Of a DNA stretch of 64,000 nucleotides, positions 17,027 through 26,319 are shown piece by piece. A program made the position numbers and the translations under genes. The stretch's first letter is position 1. Each line of letters starts with the position of its first letter. The notes beneath the pieces were generated by a model. The model saw only the letters and a program-made list of their open reading frames with translations. It was not told where the DNA came from and ran no database searches. This DNA is from Candidatus Fimivivens faecavium (lineage in GTDB: Bacteria > Bacillota > Clostridia > Oscillospirales > Ruminococcaceae): NCBI GenBank assembly GCA_018716105.1, contig DVKH01000031.1, positions 35,988 to 99,987 on the forward strand, read 5' to 3'.

Positions 17027-18109
17027 ATGTCTAACAGACTTTTTCAGGGGATCATCCATCAGATGCGCGACTCGATTGACCGCGTGATCGGCGTGATCGA
17101 TGATACCGCACATGTCATTGCCTGCAGCGATCTGAGCAAGCTCGATGGGTCGAGGGAGTACCTCTCTTTGGACTTGAGCGAGGGCAGGGCCTTTGTCCGC
17201 GACGGTTATACATATAAGCCGTTCGGAAACGGGCAGAGGACCGATTACACCGTTTTCGTCGAGGGGACCGACGATCTTGCGATGCGCTATGCCGGCATTC
17301 TGAGCGTGGCGATTTCGGGGATCAAGCAGTATTACGACGAGAAATACGACCGCGGCAACTTCATCAAGAACGTCATCCTGGACAATATCCTGCCCGGCGA
17401 CGTATATATCAAGGCCCGGGAGCTGCATTTTAACACCGACGTTTCCCGCGTTGTGTTCCTGGTGCGGATTGTGTCGGCGTCCGGCGTCTCGGCGTTTGAC
17501 GTGATTCAAAACCTGTTCCCAGACAAACAGAAGGACTTCGTGTTCAATATCTCGGAAACCGATATTGTCATTGTCAAGGAGATCAAGCCCGGGATTGAAT
17601 CGAAAGACCTGGAGAAGCTCGCGCGTTCGATCGTCGAAACCCTCGGAAGCGAGTTCTATACCCGGGTTGTGGTCGGCATCGGGACGGTTGTGGCCGGGGT
17701 CAAGGATCTCGCGCGGTCGTTCAAGGAGGCGCAGGTCTCGCTCGAGGTCGGGAAGGTGTTCGACACAGAGAAAACGATTGTGCGGTATGACAACCTCGGC
17801 ATCGCGCGGCTGATCTACCAGCTTCCGACGACCCTCTGCGAGATGTTCCTCAAGGAAGTGTTCCTCAAGGGATCAATCGACAGCCTCGACAAGGAGACGC
17901 TGTTCACCATCCAAAAGTTTTTTGAAAACAACCTCAACGTTTCGGAGACGTCGAGAAAGCTGTTTGTACACCGAAACACGCTCGTCTACCGGCTGGAAAA
18001 GATTAAAAAGCTTACCGGGCTCGACCTGCGCGAATTCGACCATGCAATCGTTTTTAAGGTGGCGCTGATGGTGAAGAAATATCTCACCGCCAATCCGGTG
18101 AAATACTGA
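17027..18109 (+). CDS. PucR/CdaR family transcriptional regulator
   Basis: A 360-residue protein. The N-terminal 130 residues look like a ligand-sensing region, the middle resembles the CdaR GGDEF-like domain, and the C-terminus is the PucR-type helix-turn-helix (FFENNLNVSETSRKLFVHRNTLVYRLEKI). The ATG at 17027 follows AGGAG at 6 bases and lies after the promoter, so the longer frame from 16886 is not used. Ligand and targets are unknown. ftsE starts 37 bases after its stop. Confidence 0.88.
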   Translation: MSNRLFQGIIHQMRDSIDRVIGVIDDTAHVIACSDLSKLDGSREYLSLDLSEGRAFVRDGYTYKPFGNGQRTDYTVFVEGTDDLAMRYAGILSVAISGIKQYYDEKYDRGNFIKNVILDNILPGDVYIKARELHFNTDVSRVVFLVRIVSASGVSAFDVIQNLFPDKQKDFVFNISETDIVIVKEIKPGIESKDLEKLARSIVETLGSEFYTRVVVGIGTVVAGVKDLARSFKEAQVSLEVGKVFDTEKTIVRYDNLGIARLIYQLPTTLCEMFLKEVFLKGSIDSLDKETLFTIQKFFENNLNVSETSRKLFVHRNTLVYRLEKIKKLTGLDLREFDHAIVFKVALMVKKYLTANPVKY

Positions 18110-18146
18110 TTTGTCTTCTCTGACGCGCACGGAGGATCTTGTCCAG

Positions 18147-18833
18147 ATGGTAGAACTGATCAATGTCTGTAAAACCTATGACAACCAGACGGTCGCCCTC
18201 ACCGATGTGAACTTTCATGTCGAGAAGGGCGAGTTCGTCTTTATCGTCGGCTCGTCCGGCGCAGGCAAATCCACGCTTTTGAAGCTGATCATGAAAGAAG
18301 AGAACCCGACCTCCGGCCATGTGATCGTGGACGGGGTGGACGTCGGGAAGTTGAAACGCGGCGTTGTGCCGTACTACCGGCGCTCAATCGGAATGGTGTT
18401 CCAGGACTTCCGGCTGATCCCGAACATGACCGCTTATGACAACGTGGCGTTCGCGCTCCGGGTCACCGGGGTATCCGGGAAGGAGATCAAACGTCGGGTC
18501 CCCTATGTGCTCGACCTGGTCGGGCTTTTGCCGAAGGCCAAGAAGATGCCCGACCAGCTTTCGGGCGGCGAACAGCAGCGGGTCGCCCTCGCGAGGGCCC
18601 TGGTCAACAACCCGTCGCTGATCATCGCGGACGAGCCGACCGGGAACATCGACCCGGCCATGAGCTTTGAAATCGTCGATCTGCTCAACGAGATCAACAA
18701 GTGCGGAACCACTGTGATGATGGTCACCCACGAACATAATCTGGTGGCGAAGTTCCGTCACCGGACCATTGTCATTGACGGCGGCGCCGTTGTCGCCGAC
18801 GGTCGGATCGGAGGTAAACGTGCGCGGCAGTAG
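18147..18833 (+). CDS. ftsE: Cell division ATP-binding protein FtsE
   Basis: A 228-residue ABC ATPase: Walker [10 protein letters not shown]-loop VFQDF, signature LSGGEQQR, Walker B LIIADEP, and the H-loop His in VTHEHN. With FtsX it forms a membrane complex at the division site that controls peptidoglycan hydrolases. The ATG at 18147 has GGAGGA 10 bases upstream. ftsX starts inside its 3' end (14-base overlap), so the two are coupled. Confidence 0.95.
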   Translation: MVELINVCKTYDNQTVALTDVNFHVEKGEFVFIVGSSGAGKSTLLKLIMKEENPTSGHVIVDGVDVGKLKRGVVPYYRRSIGMVFQDFRLIPNMTAYDNVAFALRVTGVSGKEIKRRVPYVLDLVGLLPKAKKMPDQLSGGEQQRVALARALVNNPSLIIADEPTGNIDPAMSFEIVDLLNEINKCGTTVMMVTHEHNLVAKFRHRTIVIDGGAVVADGRIGGKRARQ

Positions 18834-19725
18834 TTTCGGTTATTTGATCAAAGAGGGGTTCCGCAACATCGCGGCGAACCGGATGCTTTCGCTTGCGGCG
18901 ATCGGCGTCCTGGTCGCGTGCCTGCTGCTGGTCGGGACCTCGATGCTCTTCACCCTCAATATCAACAGCATTGTCGGCTATGTCGAGAGCCAGAACGAGG
19001 TCGTCGTCTTCCTCCGGGACGAACTGTCCGCCGAACAGATGGAACGGGCGGACAACGAGATCAGGGCCTTGCCAAACATCGCGTCGGTCACCTATGTCAG
19101 CAGAGAAGAGGGGCTTGTTGAATGGATGGACGCCCTTGGGGACGACGGGACGCTGCTCGAATGGCTTTTGACCGACAATCCGCTTCCCAATTCCTACCGG
19201 TTGGTGATCAAGGACCTTTCCAACATCGATGAAACGCTGATGGAGCTTCGGAGCATGGATTGGGTGGAAACGGTCTCGGCGCCGATTGAGGTTGCGCAGA
19301 CGGTGGCGGGCCTCAAGGAGGCGGTGCGCCTTGGCGGGGCGGGGATTATCCTGATCCTGTCGGCCGTTTCGGTGGCGATTGTGGCCAACACCATCAAGAT
19401 TACGATCTTCAACCGCCGCAGGGAAATCAGCATCATGAAATATGTCGGCGCGACCGATGCGTTTATTCGCCTCCCGTTTGTGGTGGAGGGGATCCTGCTC
19501 GGCCTGATTTCGGCGACCATTGCGTTTTTCCTTTTGTGGGGGGCCTACAGCGGCTTTGTCCACTGGGTCAGTCAGTCTACGGCAAGCTGGACGGTTCTCC
19601 TCTCGGCCAACCTGGTGACGTTTGGAGAAGTTGCCGGTTCGATCTATCTCACATTTGCGGCGGCGGGCGTCTCGATCGGCGCGGTCGGAACGCTTCTGTT
19701 TACCGGAAAGTATGTCAAAGTTTAG
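18820..19725 (+). CDS. ftsX: Cell division protein FtsX (permease-like)
   Basis: A 301-residue membrane protein with one N-terminal helix (about residues 22-45), an extracellular domain of about 100 residues (EVVVFLRDEL...) and three C-terminal helices, the FtsX topology. The GTG at 18820 follows CGGAGGT and overlaps ftsE. The downstream M23 peptidase with a coiled coil is a natural candidate for the hydrolase that FtsEX regulates (PcsB/EnvC logic). Confidence 0.94.
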   Translation: MRGSSFGYLIKEGFRNIAANRMLSLAAIGVLVACLLLVGTSMLFTLNINSIVGYVESQNEVVVFLRDELSAEQMERADNEIRALPNIASVTYVSREEGLVEWMDALGDDGTLLEWLLTDNPLPNSYRLVIKDLSNIDETLMELRSMDWVETVSAPIEVAQTVAGLKEAVRLGGAGIILILSAVSVAIVANTIKITIFNRRREISIMKYVGATDAFIRLPFVVEGILLGLISATIAFFLLWGAYSGFVHWVSQSTASWTVLLSANLVTFGEVAGSIYLTFAAAGVSIGAVGTLLFTGKYVKV

Positions 19726-19731
19726 GATGTG

Positions 19732-19760
19732 CCCCGGGGCTGCCGAAGGCGGCCCCGGGG
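19732..19760 (+). terminator. Hairpin after ftsX
   Basis: CCCCGGGGC (19732-19740) pairs with GCCCCGGGG (19752-19760). Only AATCTT follows, so read-through into the next gene is likely. Confidence 0.45.
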
Positions 19761-19869
19761 AATCTTGGCGTTTCGGGGGCTGGGAAAATTTTCGTCTTTG
19801 TTCACAGGGCGTGCACAAATTTGACGCCTGTGTCGCACATACTGTCAGACAGGAGGTTTTACTGGATTT

Positions 19870-21048
19870 ATGAAGTGGACGAAGGCCGGGGCCGCGTTTC
19901 TTGCGGCGGTTGTGATGACGTCTTCGCTTTCGCTGGGCGCGTTTGCGGATGACGACTATGAAAATCAGATCAGCGATCTCAATTCAAAATACGATGAGCT
20001 TGAAAAGCAGCAGCAGGCGCTTCAAAAAGAGATTGACAAGGCAAAGACCGAAAAGGAACGCCAGCAGGCGGTCAAGGCGCAGATTGACAACCAAATTGTC
20101 AGCACCCGGAGCCAGATCTCGGTTTTGAGCGACAAGATCTCCCTGTTGGAAGAAAACCTCCAGGAGACGACATCGGAACTTGAGCAGAAGGAATATGACA
20201 TCAGCGAAAACTACGCCCTGATGAAGCAGCGGCTCAGGGTGATGTATACCACCGGGAACGCGAGCGTTCTGGGGCTTTTGATTGGGGCGGACAGCTTCAC
20301 CGAATATTTGACCCGCACCGAAGTCGCCTCAAAGGTAGCGGAGCACGACCAGGAGATGCTCGAGGCGATGCGGGCGGAGCTGCTCGACATCAAGGCGTTT
20401 AAAGAAGAAATTGAAACCAACAAGACGGAGATTGAGAGCGCCAAGGGGCAGCTTGCCGGAAAGCAGGCGCAGCTCGACGACCAACTCAAGGAAACCGAGG
20501 GCCAGATCCAGGACCTTGCGGCGCTGGAAGCGCAGATCAAAAACAACCAGGAGGAAATTGAGGCGCAGCAGAAGCAGATTCAGGCCGAGATCGATGAAAT
20601 TTACAAGCAGATCAACTCGGTCGGCGAATATACCGGCGGCGTCATGGGCTGGCCGCTGGTCGGCTTTAACACGGTGACCTCCAATTTCGGCTGGCGCTTT
20701 AACCACACCGATTACCACACCGGCATCGACATCGCGGGCAAAAACGCGGCCGGGCAGGGCGTTTACGGAAAGCCGATCGTCGCGGCGAGCGACGGGGTTG
20801 TGGCGTTTACCCAGACGAACTATGTTGTCGGGAAAGGGTACGGCATCTATCTGATCATCGACCACGGCGGCGGGATCTCGACCCTCTACGGGCACACGAG
20901 CGGGCTTGCGGTGAAGGTTGGGGACCAGGTAAAGCGCGGCCAGACCATCGCCTATGTCGGCTCGACCGGGTGGTCAACCGGACCGCATCTGCACTTTGAG
21001 GTGCGCGTCGACGGGAAATATGTCAATCCCTGGGGATATCTCAAATAA
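19870..21048 (+). CDS. Secreted murein hydrolase activator / M23 peptidase with coiled coil
   Basis: A 392-residue protein. It has a signal peptide with likely cleavage after FADDD-region Ala near residue 26, a long coiled coil (about 27-245, rich in E, K and Q) and a C-terminal LytM/M23 domain. The domain shows HTGIDIA and HLHFEVR, so the zinc ligands appear present and it may be an active endopeptidase. The EnvC/PcsB layout and position after ftsEX suggest that it acts in septal wall splitting. The ATG at 19870 follows an AGGAGG site about 12 bases upstream. Confidence 0.9.
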   Translation: MKWTKAGAAFLAAVVMTSSLSLGAFADDDYENQISDLNSKYDELEKQQQALQKEIDKAKTEKERQQAVKAQIDNQIVSTRSQISVLSDKISLLEENLQETTSELEQKEYDISENYALMKQRLRVMYTTGNASVLGLLIGADSFTEYLTRTEVASKVAEHDQEMLEAMRAELLDIKAFKEEIETNKTEIESAKGQLAGKQAQLDDQLKETEGQIQDLAALEAQIKNNQEEIEAQQKQIQAEIDEIYKQINSVGEYTGGVMGWPLVGFNTVTSNFGWRFNHTDYHTGIDIAGKNAAGQGVYGKPIVAASDGVVAFTQTNYVVGKGYGIYLIIDHGGGISTLYGHTSGLAVKVGDQVKRGQTIAYVGSTGWSTGPHLHFEVRVDGKYVNPWGYLK

Positions 21049-21078
21049 CCGCCCCGCGGGGAGCAAAGGGAGTTTTAG

Positions 21079-22494
21079 ATGAAAAGAAGGATTACACTGG
21101 GCGGCGCGGTGACGCTTGCGCTCATGTTTTCGACCGTGACCTTTGTGATCACGATGCTCTGGTCGATGAACGTCTTTAACGGGAGCGTTTACAACATCAA
21201 AGAGCGCGAAACCATGTATGCAAAGCTCGCCGAGGTCGACGGCATCGCGAGACAGAACTATTTATATGGCATCGACGAGGACCGGCTTTCGGACAGTTTG
21301 ATCGAGGGTTATATCGCAGGGCTCGGGGACGAATACGGCCGTTATTTCACGGCCGAACAGTACAACAGCCTGATGAAAAACTACGACGGGCAGATGGTGG
21401 ACATCGGCCTTGTCTGCGGACCGAACCCGGATGGATATATCAGGATCGAGCAGGTTTACCCCGATTCGCCGGCCCTGGAAGCCGGCCTTGCGAAAGACGA
21501 CCTGATCGTCAAAGTGGACGAGCTTTCGGTTACGGGCGAGAACTACGCGGATGCGGTTGAAGCGCTCCGGGGCGACCCTGGGACGACGGTGGAGCTTTTG
21601 GTCCGGCGCGAGGGGGTAGAAAAATCCTATACCATCACCCGGCGGCGGGTCGAGGTGCCGAGCGTCGAATACCGGATGATCGACAACGTCGGCTATCTGC
21701 GCATCAAGGAGTTCAACAACAACACCCCCGATCAGTTCAACCGCGGGCTCGACCGGCTGATGCAAGAGGGGGCCGAGGCGCTGGTCTTTGACGTGCGCTC
21801 GAATCCCGGCGGGCCGATCGAGTCGGTTGCGGCAATGCTCGACCGGCTGCTGCCCGAAGGGCCGATTGTGTCCGCGACCTATAAGGACGGGCGAACCGAG
21901 GTGCTTTATACGAGCGACGCGGAAGAGATTACCCTTCCGATGGTCGTCCTGATCAACCAATCTTCAGCGAGCGCGGCGGAACTGTTTGCCCAGGCGCTCA
22001 AGGATTATGGAAAGTGCCGGACGGTCGGCGTGACCAGCTATGGCAAGGGCGTCATGCAGAACATCCAGCGGCTGAGCGACGGTTCGGCGCTCGACATCAC
22101 TGTGGCTTACTATAACCCGCCGAAATCCGCCAACTTCGACGGGGTTGGGATCAAGCCCGATTATGAAGTGAAACTGAACGCCGAGCAGGAAAAAGAACTC
22201 TGGGACCTCGACGAGACGAACGACCCGCAGTTTCGAAAGGCGCTTGAGCTGGTCGGCGCGGCGATCCGGAATCTGGATCCTTCGACCGACATCAACGGCG
22301 AATTTGAAGCGACTATCGTAGACGAGACCGGGGAATCGGCCTCTTCCTCCGAGGGGGAAAGCGAACCCGGTGGGGAGGGTTCAGCGTCTTCGCAGGACGG
22401 GGAAGAGGAAGCCTCCGGCGATGGTTCTTCTTCGGATTCGGACTCTTCCTCAGATGCGGAAAGCGGCGAGGATGACGGCGCTTCCGGTTCCTGA
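21079..22494 (+). CDS. S41 family C-terminal processing peptidase (CtpA-like)
   Basis: A 471-residue protein with an N-terminal signal anchor (about residues 8-30), a PDZ domain (about 105-190) and an S41 protease domain. The catalytic Ser lies in NQSSASAAE and the Lys in SYGKGVMQ. After residue 410 comes an acidic, Ser-rich low-complexity tail of about 60 residues, unusual for the family. The ATG at 21079 has AAGGGAG upstream. It lies 30 bases after the M23 gene; such pairs often share an operon and the protease may process envelope proteins. Confidence 0.92.
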   Translation: MKRRITLGGAVTLALMFSTVTFVITMLWSMNVFNGSVYNIKERETMYAKLAEVDGIARQNYLYGIDEDRLSDSLIEGYIAGLGDEYGRYFTAEQYNSLMKNYDGQMVDIGLVCGPNPDGYIRIEQVYPDSPALEAGLAKDDLIVKVDELSVTGENYADAVEALRGDPGTTVELLVRREGVEKSYTITRRRVEVPSVEYRMIDNVGYLRIKEFNNNTPDQFNRGLDRLMQEGAEALVFDVRSNPGGPIESVAAMLDRLLPEGPIVSATYKDGRTEVLYTSDAEEITLPMVVLINQSSASAAELFAQALKDYGKCRTVGVTSYGKGVMQNIQRLSDGSALDITVAYYNPPKSANFDGVGIKPDYEVKLNAEQEKELWDLDETNDPQFRKALELVGAAIRNLDPSTDINGEFEATIVDETGESASSSEGESEPGGEGSASSQDGEEEASGDGSSSDSDSSSDAESGEDDGASGS

Positions 22495-22506
22495 GGCGAA
22501 AACCAC

Positions 22507-22540
22507 AAGGCAGCGGCGCCCAGGGGCAAACCGCTGCCTT
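22507..22540 (+). terminator. Terminator of the ftsEX-peptidase operon
   Basis: A 10-bp stem, AAGGCAGCGG with CCGCTGCCTT, is followed by CCGTCTTTT. Confidence 0.65.
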
Positions 22541-22703
22541 CCGTCTTTTCCGCCGGGACACATTTTTTAAAAGCTGTCCGCATATCCTTTTCCAAGCGGG
22601 AAGCAAAACCGGCGCGGCCGTCCAGATTTGGCCCGGGGTTTTCCTTTGCGGCTAATGATCGAGTGCCAGCCGGATTGACCGGGCATCGATGGGAGGGAAC
22701 GGA

Positions 22704-23543
22704 TTGTTTTCAGTTTTGGTCAGGCGGCCGGGACGAGCCGGCATAGGGGGGCGCGTTTTGGACAGAATATTGCCTCGCCGGCCGGCGGCGGAGTGGAAAA
22801 AAGCTTTGGACGTGCCGTATCTTGAGGTGACGGTCTTCGACCCGGCCGGCGCGAAGACCTGGAAACGGGTGGAACGGCTTGCGGATACGCTCTGCGGAAG
22901 GATGGTTCTGCCGGAAGAGATGTTCGAGACGGGATCGGATTCCATTCGAAGGTTCGACGCGAAGGACCGGTTTTTGCCCGTGGTTGTACAGAATACGGTC
23001 TGCCTGCTGCTGGAGGAATCGGGACTGCCGCTTTACCGGCGGACCGTCGGGCTGGTGGATCCGCGCGGGATCTACCAGAGCATGGCGGTAAGGCTCCTTC
23101 GGCATTCGACCGCGCTCCGGGTCATGACCGGGGAACCGGACAGGTATCGGAAGTTTGCCGAACAGATGATGGAAAACTTCGGCGCGCCGGTGATGCTTAC
23201 AACGCCGGAGTCGACGATGTGCGACTGTGTCGTCGCAGCGGCGCCGGATGGGCTTCGGGCTGGACTCGCAGCGCAAATCAGGTGTCCGGTGGTCTCCGCG
23301 AGGGACACCGAGGGCGGGGGATCCGTTCTCAGCCATCTGAAGGTAGCGCCCCCGGAGGAATTGGATGGCCAGATCCCGGAGGGGATCGCGCCCGCTGAAT
23401 TCCTCGGCGCGCTCTATGAAATCGGCGGCGTACAGAGCCTTGGCGCCCTGTCTGCGTCGGGCGGAAGGATCGGCGGAAGGTCGGTGAGCCTTCGGGAATT
23501 TCGGGAGATGGCAGGGATTGGGAATGGGATTTCTTACCAGTGA
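22704..23543 (+). CDS. Conserved-looking protein of unknown function
   Basis: About 279 residues, no signal peptide or membrane helix. I do not recognise a domain. The TTG at 22704 has GGGAGGG 6 bases upstream; the ATG at 22689 lies before that ribosome site and is less likely. The GC-rich third codon positions and single uninterrupted frame support coding. A strong promoter for greA lies directly after its stop, so it is an independent unit between the peptidase operon and greA. Alternating strand/helix segments with VVVQNTVCLLL and VCDCVVAAAP-like stretches suggest an alpha/beta fold. Confidence 0.7.
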   Translation: MFSVLVRRPGRAGIGGRVLDRILPRRPAAEWKKALDVPYLEVTVFDPAGAKTWKRVERLADTLCGRMVLPEEMFETGSDSIRRFDAKDRFLPVVVQNTVCLLLEESGLPLYRRTVGLVDPRGIYQSMAVRLLRHSTALRVMTGEPDRYRKFAEQMMENFGAPVMLTTPESTMCDCVVAAAPDGLRAGLAAQIRCPVVSARDTEGGGSVLSHLKVAPPEELDGQIPEGIAPAEFLGALYEIGGVQSLGALSASGGRIGGRSVSLREFREMAGIGNGISYQ

Positions 23544-23550
23544 AGCGGGC

Positions 23551-23579
23551 TTGACAGTGCAGTCTTGTTCTAATATAAT
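23551..23579 (+). promoter_or_regulatory. Consensus sigma-A promoter of greA
   Basis: TTGACA (23551-23556), 17 bp, TATAAT (23574-23579), a full consensus match. The predicted leader is about 130 bases. Confidence 0.85.
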
Positions 23580-23716
23580 AGCTCTATTACAAAACTGGGA
23601 TTTATGCGCTTGCAACGAAATTAGGGGGATTTGGAAGGTATAAAATGTCAGAGCTCTACGAAAAAGAGCGAATATATGATAAATTGTGCCGATAAAAATG
23701 CAGGAGGGACTTTGTT

Positions 23717-24190
23717 TTGGCGGAAAAGTTACTTATGACCAGGGAGGGCTATCAAAACCTTAAGGATGAGCTGGAAAATCTCAAAACCGTGAAACGGATG
23801 GAGATTGCGGATAAAATTCGGGTTGCGCGCGGATTTGGCGACCTTTCGGAAAACAGCGAATACGACGAGGCGAAGAATGAACAAGCCATCCTCGAAGCAA
23901 AGATTCAAAAAATAGAAGAAAAGCTCAAGCACGTTACCATCATTGAGGCCGATCAGGTCAACGCGAGCGTGGTCTCGATCGGGACGAAGGTGGTGCTGCT
24001 CGACACCGAATTCGGGGACGAGATGCAGTACCGGGTGGTCTCTGCGGCCGAATCGGACGACGGGGACGACGCGATCACGAACGAATCGCCGGTCGGGAAA
24101 GCGATCATGGGACGGAAAGAGGGCGACGAGGTCGTCGTCAAAGTCCCGGCGGGCGAGCTGAAGTTCAAGATTCTCAAGATCAGCATTTGA
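23717..24190 (+). CDS. greA: Transcription elongation factor GreA
   Basis: A 157-residue factor that rescues backtracked RNA polymerase by stimulating transcript cleavage. It has an N-terminal coiled coil with the tip acidic residues in FGDLSENSEYDEAKNEQ and a C-terminal FKBP-like domain (SPVGKAIMGRKEGDEVVVKVP). The TTG at 23717 follows AGGAGGG. Length is typical. lysS follows after 144 bases containing a GC-rich hairpin; greA-lysS is a familiar order in Firmicutes. Confidence 0.96.
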   Translation: MAEKLLMTREGYQNLKDELENLKTVKRMEIADKIRVARGFGDLSENSEYDEAKNEQAILEAKIQKIEEKLKHVTIIEADQVNASVVSIGTKVVLLDTEFGDEMQYRVVSAAESDDGDDAITNESPVGKAIMGRKEGDEVVVKVPAGELKFKILKISI

Positions 24191-24334
24191 GGTTTAAAGA
24201 TGCGGCGATGGCCCGGGGCGGGGAGCCTTCCCCGCGCCGGGCCGGAGCGCGTTTTGGACCCGGCCGTTTTTCAGTACCGAAGTCCGGGCAGGATAGGAAA
24301 AGACAAAAATACCAGCAGAAGGATGTGTTAAGGT

Positions 24335-25834
24335 TTGAGCGACGTGCAAAATAGGCTTTCGGACGAAGAACCCCAGGACCTTTCAGAACTCCTGAAAATC
24401 CGGCGGGAAAAGCTAAACGACCTGAAGAGACGCGGGAAGAACCCTTATGAGATCACCATCTTTGAACGCAGCGCCTATGCGAAACAGATTGTCGAGCATT
24501 TTGACGAGATGGACGGGCAGGAGGTCAGCGTAGCGGGGCGGATCATGACCTGGCGCAACATGGGGAAGGCGACCTTCCTCGACCTGATGGACGCCTCCGG
24601 CAGGATACAGCTTTATATCCGGATCAACAACGTCGGCGAGGAAGCCTATCAGGAATTCGGCCGCTGGGACATCGGCGACATCATCGGCGTGCGGGGTTCG
24701 GTCTTTAAAACCCACAAAGGCGAGATTTCGGTGCAGGTGCATGAGATCGCCCTGCTTTCGAAGAGCCTTCTGCCGCTGCCGGACAAGTGGCACGGACTCA
24801 AAGACACGGAAACCCGCTACCGCCAGCGCTATGTCGATCTGATCGTGAATCCCGAGACGCGGGAAACCTTCGTCAAGCGCTCGAAGATCATCCGGGAGAT
24901 TCGGACCTTTCTCGACAACCGCGGCTATCTCGAGGTGGAGACGCCGGTGCTGCACACCATTGCGGGCGGCGCGGCCGCGAAGCCGTTTATCACCCATCAC
25001 AATGCGCTCGATATCGAAATGTATCTTCGGATTGCGCTCGAATTGCATTTAAAGCGCCTGATCGTGGGCGGCTTTGACAAGGTGTATGAGATTGGGCGGG
25101 TGTTCCGCAACGAGGGCATTGACACGCGGCACAATCCAGAATTTACGCTCCTCGAGCTCTATGAGGCGTACACCAACCTCGGCGGCATCATGGACCTGGT
25201 CGAAGACCTGTTCCACACGGTGTCGGAAAAGGTTTTGGGGACCGGGAAGATCAGCTACGGCGGGGTCGAACTTGAACTGGACAAGCCATTTGAGCGGGTG
25301 ACCATGACCGAGATTGTAAAGCGCTATTCCGGCGTAGACTTTAAAGAGATTAAAACGCAGGAAGAGGCCAGGCGGGCCGCCAAGGAACACCATGTTGAGG
25401 TGGAGCCCCACTTTGGCGTTGGGAAGATCCTCGAGGCGTTTTTCGACGAGTTCGCGGAGAAGAACATTATCCAGCCAACCTTTGTCACAGAGTACCCGGT
25501 GGAGATCTCCCCGTTTGCCAAGCGCATACCCGGCAACGAGGAGTACACCGAGCGGTTTGAGCTGTTCATCATCGGGCGCGAATACGCGAACGCATTTTCC
25601 GAACTTAACGACCCGATCGACCAGCGCGAGCGGTTTGAGCGCCAAATGGAACTCAAAGCGAAGGGCGATGAGGAAGCGGGCGAGATCGACGAGGACTTCC
25701 TCTGTGCGATGGAATACGGCATGCCTCCGACCGGGGGCCTTGGAATCGGCGTCGACCGGATGGTGATGCTGTTGACCGACAGCGCTTCGATCCGGGATGT
25801 GCTGTTGTTCCCCACCATGAAGCCGCTGGACTGA
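24335..25834 (+). CDS. lysS: Lysine-tRNA ligase (class II)
   Basis: A 499-residue class II synthetase. It has an N-terminal OB-fold anticodon-binding domain ([19 protein letters not shown]), motif 2 ([18 protein letters not shown]) and motif 3 ([13 protein letters not shown]). The start is the TTG at 24335, with AGAAGGA about 10 bases upstream. It lacks any C-terminal extension. Likely co-transcribed with greA. Confidence 0.96.
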   Translation: MSDVQNRLSDEEPQDLSELLKIRREKLNDLKRRGKNPYEITIFERSAYAKQIVEHFDEMDGQEVSVAGRIMTWRNMGKATFLDLMDASGRIQLYIRINNVGEEAYQEFGRWDIGDIIGVRGSVFKTHKGEISVQVHEIALLSKSLLPLPDKWHGLKDTETRYRQRYVDLIVNPETRETFVKRSKIIREIRTFLDNRGYLEVETPVLHTIAGGAAAKPFITHHNALDIEMYLRIALELHLKRLIVGGFDKVYEIGRVFRNEGIDTRHNPEFTLLELYEAYTNLGGIMDLVEDLFHTVSEKVLGTGKISYGGVELELDKPFERVTMTEIVKRYSGVDFKEIKTQEEARRAAKEHHVEVEPHFGVGKILEAFFDEFAEKNIIQPTFVTEYPVEISPFAKRIPGNEEYTERFELFIIGREYANAFSELNDPIDQRERFERQMELKAKGDEEAGEIDEDFLCAMEYGMPPTGGLGIGVDRMVMLLTDSASIRDVLLFPTMKPLD

Positions 25835-25934
25835 TGGACAGCCCGCAAACCCGCATGAAACCTGGTTTGTGAGGAATCGAGTTTACTATAGTTACAACGA
25901 TTTTATTGCGAATGAGAATCCCTTGAGGAAAAGG

Positions 25935-25966
25935 AACAGGCCCGCCGGCATGCCGGCGGGCCTGTT
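25935..25966. terminator. 14-bp hairpin between lysS and the collagen-like gene
   Basis: AACAGGCCCGCCGG pairs perfectly with CCGGCGGGCCTGTT around a 4-base loop. On the minus strand CCTTTTCC follows; on the plus strand no T-run follows. It may end lysS or a short minus-strand transcript. Confidence 0.55.
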
Positions 25967-25991
25967 CTGCCAGGAAAGATATGAAATGGGG

Positions 25992-26066
25992 TCAAAATGA
26001 GCATATGATCAGGCATAGAATTGCAGCGCCCAAAACAGCGGATGCGATCAGTGCGCTCAGCGGCAT
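25992..26066 (-). CDS. Possible 24-residue hydrophobic peptide
   Basis: The frame reads MPLSALIASAVLGAAILCLI plus ICSF, one continuous hydrophobic helix. No good ribosome site is seen. A poor promoter (TTGAGA, 19 bp, TAAAAT on the minus strand) lies upstream, and the 25935-25966 hairpin lies downstream. It could be chance. Confidence 0.2.
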   Translation of the reverse strand: MPLSALIASAVLGAAILCLIICSF

Positions 26067-26194
26067 ACCGATGTTTTAATAAAGCGACCGTAGGTATCAA
26101 TTGGATTTTACCGTTGTAGCTGCAAGTTGTCTCAATACGGAACGCTTCCATAGCGCCACCCTTTTTCGGCGATCGCAAAAAAATGCAGCTTGAT

Positions 26195-26230
26195 CCCGCC
26201 GGGAATTTAAGAGAATTCCCGGCGGGTTTT
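26195..26230 (+). terminator. Intrinsic terminator upstream of the collagen-like gene
   Basis: A 13-bp stem (26195-26207 with 26214-26226) and a TTTT run. It would end a rightward transcript, either lysS read-through or an unrecognised short RNA. Confidence 0.75.
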
Positions 26231-26319
26231 GTCCGCGTACATCAAAAGCCCGGCCTGCCCCTTTTGTCTCCGGGCGGCATAGTATGTAGAAAACATTTGA
26301 TTGTAGCCAGGAGGCAGTT

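Larger units (their letters stand above)
25835..26319. other. 485-base intergenic region between lysS and the collagen-like gene
   Basis: It contains two strong hairpins (25935-25966 and 26195-26230) and a hydrophobic 24-codon minus-strand reading frame at 25992-26066. No larger gene was supported. Confidence 0.5.
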
